Positions 1 to 7,424 of a stretch of 64,000 nucleotides of DNA are shown here, in pieces (within the stretch, counting starts at the first letter, position 1; every line of letters begins with the position of its first letter). The notes under the pieces were generated by a model. It was given only the letters and a program-made list of their open reading frames with translations, made no database searches and had not been told where the DNA came from. The stretch comes from Granulicella aggregans. Its GTDB lineage: Bacteria; Acidobacteriota; Terriglobia; Terriglobales; Acidobacteriaceae. The DNA lies in the NCBI RefSeq assembly GCF_025685565.1, contig NZ_JAGSYE010000002.1, positions 1-64,000 on the forward strand, in the 5' to 3' direction. Both the position numbers and the translations under genes were made by a program.

Positions 1-1
1 G

Positions 2-82
2 GAAATCGACAAAGAACGTCGATTCCCACATTACGCACCGCACGACGACGAAGGATTATTCAACAAGTACTTCAACAGATAG
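2..82 (+). CDS. 3' end of a truncated unknown CDS
   Basis: An open frame runs in from the left edge and ends at TAG, giving 26 hydrophilic residues that finish in LFNKYFNR. Too little is left to assign a family. Direct repeats of the kind found at insertion-sequence ends follow nine bases later, so it could be the end of a transposase or transposition helper. That is inference from position only; it could equally be an unrelated gene. Confidence 0.35.
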   Translation, partial: EIDKERRFPHYAPHDDEGLFNKYFNR

Positions 83-90
83 GCCTATAC

Positions 91-136
91 TGACATTTCT
101 AATGGGCTAGCCACCCTGTCATTTCTAATGAGCTAC
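91..136. repeat. Pair of 19-bp direct repeats, IS-end-like
   Basis: TGACATTTCTAATGGGCTA (91-109) and TGTCATTTCTAATGAGCTA (118-136) match at 17 of 19 positions with a 27-bp period. Multiple short terminal repeats of this kind are known at the ends of IS21-type elements. With the truncated reading frame just upstream, the arrangement fits the right end of a mobile element. No transposase is visible inside the window, so this is a tentative reading. Confidence 0.4.
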
Positions 137-220
137 AACAATTGTCACACCGAAGGGAGCGCACTATCGCCTGGCCGTAAGCTGTCTCCTCGCTCGATCT
201 TTGGCGTATCCTAAAGGTGT

Positions 221-442
221 ATGGCGTTCCCTGTAAAAGTCTGCGTGGTCTGTTCTGAGGAGTTTGAGTTGAAGCCCAATAAGCCTGGCTTCGCAAACCG
301 GTGCCCTAGCTGCAGTGAGCCAGAGTCGCAGGACTCAGGTGGCAAGCAAAGCATGGATGCGGACGAACGCAAAGCCAACGCTGAGGCGAACGAAGCCCGG
401 CGTGCAGCGATGAAAGATCTGCTCTATCGAAAAGATCGCTGA
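221..442 (+). CDS. Small zinc-ribbon protein
   Basis: A 73-residue protein with two CxxC knuckles (Cys8/Cys11 and Cys28/Cys31, as CVVC and CPSC), 16 residues apart. This is the spacing of a rubredoxin-like or zinc-ribbon fold. The rest (residues 35-73) is a charged, Ala/Glu/Arg-rich helix ending in LLYRKDR. An AAAGGTG run lies directly before the ATG. It stands alone and faces thiS tail to tail. The family is not recognised; a zinc-stabilised nucleic-acid- or protein-binding role is the usual guess for this layout and is not shown here. Confidence 0.6.
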   Translation: MAFPVKVCVVCSEEFELKPNKPGFANRCPSCSEPESQDSGGKQSMDADERKANAEANEARRAAMKDLLYRKDR

Positions 443-496
443 TTGCGGCATGACTGTAGGTTTTGAAGCTTCGCAAGAATTCGCCTGACGGTTGAA

Positions 497-718
497 CTAC
501 CTGGCCCCACCGCCCACAAAATGAACGAGTTCTACGCGGTCAGAATTGCTGACTTCGGTCTCCGCCCAGCTCGCTCTGGGCGCAATGGAGCCGTTGAGCT
601 CAATCGCAACGCGATCGTCCTTGAGCCGGAGCGCTTCGATAAGCTTTGTGACAGTGGAACGACTCTCCAGCTCCGCGAAGACGCGAACCTGGCCGTTGAG
701 GACAATTTCTAGTGCCAT
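497..718 (-). CDS. thiS: ThiS-like sulfur carrier protein
   Basis: A 73-residue beta-grasp protein with the ThiS pattern: an opening MALEIVLNGQ strand, RVFAELESRSTVTKLIEAL, LKDDRVAIELNGSIAPR, and a glycine tail after VELVHFV. In thiamine synthesis ThiS is adenylated by ThiF on its C-terminal Gly-Gly, turned into a thiocarboxylate, and donates sulfur to ThiG for the thiazole ring. Oddly, the tail here is GGGAR rather than a terminal GG, so two residues mask the reactive glycine. No thiG, thiF or thiO is adjacent. thiD lies about 2.2 kb away on the same strand. A related sulfur carrier for another pathway cannot be excluded. Confidence 0.8.
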   Translation of the reverse strand: MALEIVLNGQVRVFAELESRSTVTKLIEALRLKDDRVAIELNGSIAPRASWAETEVSNSDRVELVHFVGGGAR

Positions 719-857
719 ACGATTTTGAGAGTATCAGTTAGCCATGCGGTATGTTGATGGTCGACAGTACAACTCGGTGGAACACTACCCAGCTTAGGGT
801 TCGGAACTTCTCTTGCCGATCTGGGTTCAAATTTTCGTAGCCTGCCGCGGAGGTCCC

Positions 858-2888
858 ATGTCTCTACACGCAATCGGATCAAAGGCCTATTCGCTCATTG
901 CCGGGCTCCTCATCCCTCTCTTGATTGCCCCAAACGGCAGCTATGGGCAATCCAGCGCAACAGCCCCTTTGGCGAAGCCGGCAAAGGTCGCTCAACTTAG
1001 TTCCGACGAGAAGTTGTTGCTTGTCCTGAACCGGTTTACCTATGGACCACGGCCGGGCGACATGGAAAAGTTGCGCGCGATGGGCTTGCAGGCCTGGTTT
1101 AACCGCCAACTGGCTCCTCAGACGATCGATGACAGTGATCTGGATCGACGGCTGGCGCGCTTTCCTGCGATGCAGCTCCCCCTTCCGCAGTTGATGGCGC
1201 TCTACCCCAATCGGCAGGCAATCCGGAAAGAGATGAATGGCAGAATGGATCGCCCTGGCGGTCAGATAGCGAACGCGATCTACAGAAACTCCATCGAGCG
1301 CTACAAAGACAAGTTGAAGAACAAGGCCGGTGAGGGCGAGCAAGGCCGGATGGCTGACGATCAGCCTCTGTCGCTTCCCCAGGATGCCGCGACGCTGATC
1401 GCGATGACCCCAGAGAGCCGTTTCGGTGCGCTTTGCAAGTTCACGCCCCAGCAGCTCACCGAGCTGCGTCGCTCTGCCCAACCTGCAGATCGAATCCGCC
1501 TGGTTGAGGGATTTACGCCGCAGCAGTTCGAGGCGCTGGCTGCCTTTGAATCTCCCGTAGGACTTGTGGGAGCCGAAGATGTGCAGACCAAACTCCTTCG
1601 CGACATCTACAGCGAGCGGCAGCTAGATGAAGTAATGGTTGACTTCTGGCTAAATCACTTCAATGTTTACATGAAGAAATCGCAGGATGCTCCTTATTAT
1701 ATTGAGAGTTACGAGCGTGATGTGATTCGACCGCACGCGCTTGGGAGTTTTGAGAGCCTGCTGGTTGCGACGGCTGGAAGTCCGGCGATGCTGAACTACC
1801 TCGACAACGCGCAAAGCGTCGGACCCAAGTCCTTGTTCGCGATGCGAGCCGGAATGCGGCCTGGGCAGCCTAAAAAACAGACGGGTCTCAATGAGAACTA
1901 CGCCCGTGAACTTATGGAGTTGCACACGCTCGGCGTGAACGGCGGCTACACCCAGAAGGACGTGACCGAGGTGGCGAAGGTGTTCACCGGATGGACGGTT
2001 GGGTCGCCTGAGAAGGGCGGAGTTTCCTCGCGGGCGGAGTTCGACGAGACCAAGCACGAGCCCGGATCGAAGATGGTGCTTGGCGTGAAGATCAAAGAGA
2101 ACGGGGAGAAGGAAGGCGTCGAGGTCTTGCACCTGCTGGCGACAAGCCCGCAGACGGCTCGCTTCATCTCCATGAAACTCGCCGTCCGGTTCGTGTCGGA
2201 CGACCCTCCCCAGGCGCTTGTCGATCGGATGACGAAGACATTTCTTTCGTCCCATGGCGACATCCGCAAGATCTTGCTCGCGATGGTGAACTCTCCGGAG
2301 TTCTTCACCACGGCAACCTATCGCGCCAAGGTAAAGACGCCACAGGACTTCGTGATCTCGGCGATTCGCGCTTCGGGGGCGGAGGTGGAGAGCGCGGGTG
2401 CCATCTCCAATGTCATCGCCGATCTCGGGATGCCGGTATACGGGATGCAGACTCCGAATGGCTACTCCATGAAGGCAGATCCGTGGAACAGTTCGGCCTC
2501 GCTGATCGCCCGGCTGAACTTCGCTCTGGCTCTCTCGTCGAATCGGGTTGTTGGGGTGAAGGTGGACTGGAGCAAGCTTCTGGATGCTTCGGAGGGCGGG
2601 AAGTCGGGGGCGGAGCTCGGTCCGGAAGAGAAGGAATCGAAGCTCGAAGCGAACCTTATCCACATGGCTGCGAGCGAGCGCACGCGCGGCGCCATACTTG
2701 CGCAGGTGACCTCTGACCCTGAACAGCAGCAAGCGAGCCTGAAGCAGGTGGCGGTGGTTGACCGGAAGCGGGATCCCCTTGCTTTGGGCACTCCGGGCTT
2801 GCGCGGTGCAGTTCCATTGCCGACAGATACTCAGGCTTCGCTGGCGGCGGGACTGTTGTTCGGTTCGCCGGAGTTCCAGAGACGCTAG
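858..2888 (+). CDS. Secreted DUF1800 family protein
   Basis: About 676 residues. The ATG at 858 is chosen over an in-frame upstream start because GGAGG precedes it and a clean signal peptide follows (hydrophobic LIAGLLIPLLIAP, cleavage near SYGQ). The body carries DUF1800 hallmarks: VLNRFTYGPRPGD near the N-terminus, VDFWLNHFNVYMKK, then NYARELMELHTLGV and VTEVAKVFTGWTV. DUF1800 proteins are abundant in acidobacteria and planctomycetes, often beside a DUF1501 gene; none is adjacent here. The function of the family is unproven; export across the inner membrane is implied. The stop overlaps the convergent thiD stop by four bases. Confidence 0.85.
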   Translation: MSLHAIGSKAYSLIAGLLIPLLIAPNGSYGQSSATAPLAKPAKVAQLSSDEKLLLVLNRFTYGPRPGDMEKLRAMGLQAWFNRQLAPQTIDDSDLDRRLARFPAMQLPLPQLMALYPNRQAIRKEMNGRMDRPGGQIANAIYRNSIERYKDKLKNKAGEGEQGRMADDQPLSLPQDAATLIAMTPESRFGALCKFTPQQLTELRRSAQPADRIRLVEGFTPQQFEALAAFESPVGLVGAEDVQTKLLRDIYSERQLDEVMVDFWLNHFNVYMKKSQDAPYYIESYERDVIRPHALGSFESLLVATAGSPAMLNYLDNAQSVGPKSLFAMRAGMRPGQPKKQTGLNENYARELMELHTLGVNGGYTQKDVTEVAKVFTGWTVGSPEKGGVSSRAEFDETKHEPGSKMVLGVKIKENGEKEGVEVLHLLATSPQTARFISMKLAVRFVSDDPPQALVDRMTKTFLSSHGDIRKILLAMVNSPEFFTTATYRAKVKTPQDFVISAIRASGAEVESAGAISNVIADLGMPVYGMQTPNGYSMKADPWNSSASLIARLNFALALSSNRVVGVKVDWSKLLDASEGGKSGAELGPEEKESKLEANLIHMAASERTRGAILAQVTSDPEQQQASLKQVAVVDRKRDPLALGTPGLRGAVPLPTDTQASLAAGLLFGSPEFQRR

Positions 2889-3739
2889 GCTGATCGGATC
2901 GGCCAGAGGTGGTTCATAGGCCCTCGGCCTTGACCGATGGGGACTGCGGATCGCAAGGCTTCGGCTACGTAGTTTTTGGCATTTTGTGCTGCTGTTGCCG
3001 TATCGTCCCCGAGAACCAGTCTGCTGAGCAGCGCGCTTGAGAGTGCGCAGCCCGTTCCGTGGGTCGATCTCGTCTCGATGTGCTCTCCCGCGATCCAGTG
3101 CTGCTCGCCTGCGGCAGTGACCAGAAGATCGTTGGGAGGAATCTGATCTCCTCCGGTCGCAAGTATGTGAATTGGTCTGCCTCCCAGGAGCGCCAGTTCC
3201 CTTTGCAGAGCTTCGGCAGCTCGGACGACCTGGTTTTGTGAGGCCAGATCTGAGTTCCCTGTCAGCCCACCCAGCTCGGCGTGGTTGGGCGTGACCCAGT
3301 CCACCAGCGGGAGTAGCTTTCTTCGCATGAGGTTGACTCCTGCGGGTTCGAGCAGCTCTCGGCCTGAGGAAGATCGAAGCACAGGGTCGAGCACAACCGG
3401 GATGGTTGAGCCGCGACTGCGGAGACGTTCAAGATAGTCACAGACCGCTGCGACCGCTGCGCTGGATCCCAGCATGCCGATCTTGATGCCGGCAGGTGGC
3501 AGGTCGTCGTCGAGGCACGCCAGGCTCTCTGCCAGGACTTCGCCTTCGACGGGGTAAACGGCCCGAACGCCCAAAGTCGATTGAACGGTCAAAGCCGTGA
3601 TGCAGGAGGTGCCGAATAGACCATGCGCCGCGAAGACCATCAGGTCTGCTGTTACACCGGCACCTGATGATGGATCGAAGCCAGCGATCGTGAGGAGGGT
3701 CTGCACCTCTCCGATAGTATTCGTTACACTTGGAGGCAT
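2885..3739 (-). CDS. thiD: Hydroxymethylpyrimidine/phosphomethylpyrimidine kinase
   Basis: A 284-residue ribokinase-fold enzyme that phosphorylates HMP and then HMP-P to give the pyrimidine half of thiamine. Diagnostic segments are LLTIAGFDPSSGAGVTADL near the N-terminus, VVLDPVLRSSSGRELL, DWVTPNHAELGGLTG and THGTGCALSSALLSRL, the anion hole with the catalytic aspartate region. The ATG at 3739 overlaps the divergent pyrF ATG inside one CATG. A GTG 12 codons in, preceded by GGAG, would still keep the whole fold and is a real alternative start. It converges on the DUF1800 gene with overlapping stops. No TPP riboswitch was recognised upstream. Confidence 0.93.
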   Translation of the reverse strand: MPPSVTNTIGEVQTLLTIAGFDPSSGAGVTADLMVFAAHGLFGTSCITALTVQSTLGVRAVYPVEGEVLAESLACLDDDLPPAGIKIGMLGSSAAVAAVCDYLERLRSRGSTIPVVLDPVLRSSSGRELLEPAGVNLMRRKLLPLVDWVTPNHAELGGLTGNSDLASQNQVVRAAEALQRELALLGGRPIHILATGGDQIPPNDLLVTAAGEQHWIAGEHIETRSTHGTGCALSSALLSRLVLGDDTATAAQNAKNYVAEALRSAVPIGQGRGPMNHLWPIRSA

Positions 3740-4490
3740 GGAAATCGCATCGCCTCACAGGCTGGGCCAGGCTGTCGTTGAAGGTCGACTGGATGCGAGA
3801 GACCGCCTCGCAGTGGCTCTGGACTTCCCTTCTGCCACTGCCGCGCTTGCCTTCGTCGACCGGCTTGAAGGGCGCTGCCGATGGTTCAAGGTGGGGATGG
3901 AGCTCTTCTACGCCGCTGGGAGCGGGCTGATCCACGACCTCCGCGAAAAGGGTTTTGAAGTCTTCCTAGACCTGAAGCTGCACGATATTCCGAATACGGT
4001 TGCTGGCGCGGTTCGATCGGTCACTGCAACCGGAGCCTCTCTGCTTACGCTTCACGCGTCTGGTGGCGAGCGGATGATGCTTGCTGCGGTTGAAGCGGCG
4101 CAGGCATCGGGATCGCCGAGACTCTTAGCGGTCACGGTCCTGACGAGCATGGACGCAGCCGATCTGAACGGGACGGGTGTAGCGTCGAGTCCACGCGACC
4201 AGGCTATCCGGCTGGCACTGCTGGCGCAGAAGTGTGGCGTTGCCGGGATGGTCTGCTCGCCGGAAGAGGTGGAAGTCCTGCGCGGCAAGCTTGATGTCGG
4301 CAATCTGCTGGTGGTGCCCGGGATTCGTCCGGCTGGCGCTCCCATTGGCGACCAGCGGAGGATTTCGACTCCTGGCTCGGCCATTCGCGATGGAGCATCG
4401 ATGCTGGTTGTGGGCCGGCCGATCACGCAGGCGGCAGATCCGGCGCAGGCAGCGGCGTCGATTTTGGCTGAGATTGAAGCTGCCAGCTAG
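3738..4490 (+). CDS. pyrF: Orotidine 5'-phosphate decarboxylase
   Basis: A 250-residue TIM-barrel enzyme that decarboxylates OMP to UMP, the last step of de novo pyrimidine synthesis. It shows the family signature: RLAVALDFPSATAAL at strand 1, WFKVGMELFYAAG, and the catalytic DLKLHDIPNTVAGAV loop carrying the Asp-Lys-Asp set. Downstream are VPGIRPAGAP and MLVVGRPITQAADP, which bind the phosphate. The start is ATG 3738; GGAGG sits only one base before it, too close for a usual ribosome site, so initiation may be leaderless-like or slightly internal. Any extension upstream would only be antisense thiD. Confidence 0.93.
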   Translation: MEIASPHRLGQAVVEGRLDARDRLAVALDFPSATAALAFVDRLEGRCRWFKVGMELFYAAGSGLIHDLREKGFEVFLDLKLHDIPNTVAGAVRSVTATGASLLTLHASGGERMMLAAVEAAQASGSPRLLAVTVLTSMDAADLNGTGVASSPRDQAIRLALLAQKCGVAGMVCSPEEVEVLRGKLDVGNLLVVPGIRPAGAPIGDQRRISTPGSAIRDGASMLVVGRPITQAADPAQAAASILAEIEAAS

Positions 4491-4506
4491 TAGCGACATA
4501 TTGCGA

Positions 4507-4624
4507 TCATTCTGAGGCGCAGCCGAAGAATCCCCACATTTTGCTCGTGCTGCCGGAAAGCTCTGTAGGCAGGACACAGAATGCGGGGATTCTTCCCCTT
4601 CGCTACGCTCAAGGGTCAGAATGA
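4507..4624. repeat. Long palindromic intergenic repeat (MITE/REP-like)
   Basis: Two imperfect inverted arms flank a spacer. The left arm has TCATTCTGA followed by GAAGAATCCCCACATT. The right arm has AATGCGGGGATTCTTC followed by CCTTCGCTACGCTCAAGG and TCAGAATGA. Folded, it makes a long hairpin between pyrF and the amidinotransferase-like gene, which converge here, so it could also end transcription from both sides. I associate this motif with dispersed acidobacterial intergenic repeats, but copy number cannot be counted from this window. Confidence 0.6.
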
Positions 4625-4668
4625 CGGCCTCTTCGGATATGAAGAGGCTTGCGCGGACGATCTATCCC

Positions 4669-5586
4669 CTAATTCGCGATCTCCGTCTGCAGTTGAATAT
4701 CGCTAAGCCGGAGCGCAAGCGATTTGGCGGAGCCGCCTCCCTTGAGAAACTCGCTCAGGTCGAGCTGAACGACGTCGAATCCAAGACGGGCCAGCCGGCG
4801 GGAGAGGTCGGGCGAGACCTTGTGCATCAGGATGGTCTCACCGACGTTAATGACGTTGCACGCAAACGCGGTGGCTTCGTCCTCGGAGACAGCGATTCGC
4901 TTTTCCGCAGGGTAGCTGGCTTCAATCGCCGCGCGTGAGGCTGCGTCGAAGGCATCCGGGAAGTACAGCAGATGGCCGCCGGAGAGCGGAGCGAAGCAGG
5001 TGTCTAGGTGGTAGAAGCGCGGATCGACGAGGTGCAGCGAGACGACCGGGAGATGCCAGGCTTGCGCCAGATGGCGGTGGCACTGGAGACAGGTGCGAAC
5101 GCCGTGCGCCGCCCACAGGAGCTTGCCGTTGAAGTCGAAGATGGCATCGCCTTCGCCCTCGAAGGCGGTCTCGCGAGGCGTCTCCCAGAGGAGAAAGCCG
5201 TGATCGTGCAGCCAGCGCCGCACCGGTTGCTCTTCGACGCGGCGCTCGGGGTGAGCGAAGCTCGAGACGGCAGCGACGCCGTGCTGAACCACGGCGGTGT
5301 GGCCGACGAAGACCATGTCAGGCGATCCCTGTACGGCGGGAATCAACCGTACATCAGCGATCATCTGCAGCTGGCGATGCAACTCGCGCCACTGGGCGAA
5401 GGCGAGATCGCGGTTTAAGCGGTGAAGATTGCCCGCCATCCATGGGTTGATGACGTAGTCGACATCATACCACTGTGGGGCGCACATCAGGAAGGTCGGG
5501 GTATCGAATTGGGGGGGAGGTGGGGTGTTTCGGGAGGTTGTCGTGCTGCTCACTGTATCCAACTGCAAACCGGTACTGCTTTTCAT
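4669..5586 (-). CDS. Arginine deiminase/amidinotransferase-like protein, probable pseudo-enzyme
   Basis: About 305 residues of the guanidine-modifying (ADI/DDAH/amidinotransferase) pentein superfamily. Conserved blocks are FLMCAPQWYDVDYVINPWM, SFAHPERRVEEQ, AFEGEGDAIFD (acidic substrate ligands), PRFYHLDTCFAPL (catalytic His) and ACNVINVGETI. The C-terminal nucleophile loop reads EFLKGGGSAKSLALRL; relatives usually carry Cys where the second Ser stands, so the hydrolase or transferase reaction may be lost. The ATG at 5586 is preferred; an upstream in-frame TTG at 5652 would add 22 unlikely residues. It is a single gene, convergent with pyrF across the palindromic repeat. Family assignment is firm; lack of activity is inference. 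Confidence 0.82.
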   Translation of the reverse strand: MKSSTGLQLDTVSSTTTSRNTPPPPQFDTPTFLMCAPQWYDVDYVINPWMAGNLHRLNRDLAFAQWRELHRQLQMIADVRLIPAVQGSPDMVFVGHTAVVQHGVAAVSSFAHPERRVEEQPVRRWLHDHGFLLWETPRETAFEGEGDAIFDFNGKLLWAAHGVRTCLQCHRHLAQAWHLPVVSLHLVDPRFYHLDTCFAPLSGGHLLYFPDAFDAASRAAIEASYPAEKRIAVSEDEATAFACNVINVGETILMHKVSPDLSRRLARLGFDVVQLDLSEFLKGGGSAKSLALRLSDIQLQTEIAN

Positions 5587-5737
5587 GACAAGAGGTCCTG
5601 CTTTCAGTGCTTGAGTCTCCCCCTGTCCACACAGCTTCGTCAAGTGCTTCAAGCAAAATTAACGGTACCTCTATGGGATTGAATCAGAAGAGGTAACTTA
5701 CGGCTGGGAGGGCGACTGCCGATTATTCGAGTCGACG

Positions 5738-5760
5738 CAAAAAGCCCCGTTGCCGGAGCT
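5738..5760 (-). terminator. Rho-independent terminator of the 59-residue zinc-ribbon gene
   Basis: Read on the minus strand, AGCTCCG - GCAA - CGGGGCT forms a 7-bp stem with one G-T pair and a GCAA tetraloop, followed by TTTTT. It lies about 40 bases past the stop of the zinc-ribbon gene. Confidence 0.6.
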
Positions 5761-5800
5761 TATTTTGCTTATGAAACGAGTATGAGATCGATACCCTGGT

Positions 5801-5980
5801 TTAGAGCTTTTCGAAGAACTCGCACGCCGAGCAGGAGATGTACACTCCGCCGGGGATGCCGCGCTCGCGGTCTTTTACGCGCTTCACGATGCGGGTGGGC
5901 TTGGAGCACTTGGGGCAATCGGTGCTCTTGTTGGTATCCATGACTTTCTTGCGGTCGCCGGTCTTGGCAATCTTCGACAT
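5801..5980 (-). CDS. Small zinc-ribbon protein, 59 residues
   Basis: The protein begins MSKIAKTGDRKKVMDTN. It has a knuckle DCPKCSKPTRIVK (Cys22, Cys25) and a second, SCSACEFF (Cys50, Cys53), near the C-terminus, so four cysteines suit one structural zinc. A good AGGAG lies nine bases before the ATG and a hairpin terminator follows, which supports a real, monocistronic gene despite its size. The Lys/Arg-rich middle (RIVKRVKDRERG) hints at nucleic-acid contact, but the family is not recognised and no function is assigned. Confidence 0.7.
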   Translation of the reverse strand: MSKIAKTGDRKKVMDTNKSTDCPKCSKPTRIVKRVKDRERGIPGGVYISCSACEFFEKL

Positions 5981-6242
5981 TGTCGTAATCTCCTGATGCT
6001 GATCTCTAGGCTGTCCACGGAAAGCACGACTCCAACCATGGCTGCCGGTTCGGGCAAGGCATCGGAGGGTCGGACGAGTGTTTGACGCCCTTCGATAAGT
6101 CTACATGAAGGAGCGCGATCAGGGGCTTTGCCATTGCATGAACATGATCCCGTGACGGCGTAGAGGCGGGAGGCCGCCTTGGGCCTCATGTATCCTTTCT
6201 CTATACGCAGCCTTGCCATACGACCGTTCGAGGAGATTGCCG

Positions 6243-7424
6243 TTGAAGCGAATTGTTGAACTGGACGGGGTGCGGACGGTAGCGGTTGCAGGCGTGATCG
6301 CCTGCCACTTCGCTCCCTTCTCGAACTGGTTCGGCCAGATTCCAGCGCACTACGGCGGTTTGGGAGTGGATATCTTCTTCGTCCTCTCCGGCTTCCTGAT
6401 CACCACCATCCTGCTGGAGCTCAAGCACGCGGAGCATCCCTACAAGGTCTTCTACGCGCGCCGGTTCATCCGGATCATGCCGCCTTATATTCTGCTGCTG
6501 GTAATCGTCTACGGGATCGCCCTTTTCGCACACGATCCGATTGAGCCGCAGAAGTTCTTCGGACAGATCCTCTTCCTGCGAAGCTTCCTGAATATTGGGA
6601 GCGATCTGCATCGGCTCGTAGCGGTGATTCATCACCCAAGCCTGATCCCGAATCCATTTGCCATCACCTTCAACAAGTTTGTCGAACCGGATTACCCGAT
6701 CCTGCCGATCACAGGTGCCCTGGGGCCGACCTGGTCGCTTTCGGTAGAAGAGTGGTTCTACGTTCTGTGGGCACCCGTGGTCCTGTTGCTCAACCGAACA
6801 TGGATCGTCGCGGTGGGAGTTGCGATGTGCGTTGGGGGATTTCTGCTCCGGTGGATCATCAGCCCGCCTTCGATGATCCTGCGCTCGAGCGACATACTGA
6901 TTGCGGGTGCGCTGCTGGCCCTTTGGATTGAGCACCGCAGAAGCCTCGATCCTCAAACGCAGCAGCGAAATGATCTTCTCTTCGGATTCGCTTCAGCGCT
7001 CTCGGGCGCTGTCTATCTGCTGCTTGTGATCGTGCATCGGGAACTTGTGAGCATGACGTTCGCCGAGTTCGCATTCGCGGGAGCCGTGGGTTGGCTGATC
7101 CTTCATGCGGGATCGTCGAACCCTGTCAGCTGGTTTCTACGGTTAAAGCCGATGGTCTATCTCGGTTCGATCAGCTACATGCTGTATCTGATCCACCTTC
7201 CCATGTACTTCCTAGTCCGGGCGGGTGTGACGCGAGTCGCAGGGGGAGTAAACCAGGAGGCCCGCTACTGGATCGTTTCCGTAACAACCGCCATTCTGTC
7301 GGTGGCGTTCTCTGCCGCGTCCTGGAAGTTCTATGAGTCGCCGATCCTGAAGCACAAAGACCGTTTCACGGACTGGGTGCTGGGGCGGAAAGAGCAGCTT
7401 GCAACGGTAGACACCACTCACTGA
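6243..7424 (+). CDS. Acyltransferase 3 family integral membrane protein
   Basis: A roughly 393-residue, ten-helix-type membrane protein of the acyltransferase-3 family, which O-acylates sugars or surface glycans. Family marks: LDGVRTVAVAGVIACHFAP (catalytic His in the second helix region), GGLGVDIFFVLSGFLITTIL, YARRFIRIMPPY and TWSLSVEEWFYVLWAP. The start at TTG 6243 is chosen because AGGAGA lies six bases before it; a second TTG at 6213 has no such site. It ends seven bases inside the convergent BamE-like gene. No partner glycosyltransferase is adjacent, so the substrate is unknown. Confidence 0.88.
   Translation: MKRIVELDGVRTVAVAGVIACHFAPFSNWFGQIPAHYGGLGVDIFFVLSGFLITTILLELKHAEHPYKVFYARRFIRIMPPYILLLVIVYGIALFAHDPIEPQKFFGQILFLRSFLNIGSDLHRLVAVIHHPSLIPNPFAITFNKFVEPDYPILPITGALGPTWSLSVEEWFYVLWAPVVLLLNRTWIVAVGVAMCVGGFLLRWIISPPSMILRSSDILIAGALLALWIEHRRSLDPQTQQRNDLLFGFASALSGAVYLLLVIVHRELVSMTFAEFAFAGAVGWLILHAGSSNPVSWFLRLKPMVYLGSISYMLYLIHLPMYFLVRAGVTRVAGGVNQEARYWIVSVTTAILSVAFSAASWKFYESPILKHKDRFTDWVLGRKEQLATVDTTH

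Noticed and set aside
719..857. Possible TPP riboswitch near thiS
   Set aside because: Searched for the CTGAGA and ACCTGATC-type cores in the thiS leader and upstream of thiD; neither was found.
1650..2732. 360-codon minus-strand frame within the DUF1800 gene
   Set aside because: His/Arg-rich shadow of the coding strand, with no start context.
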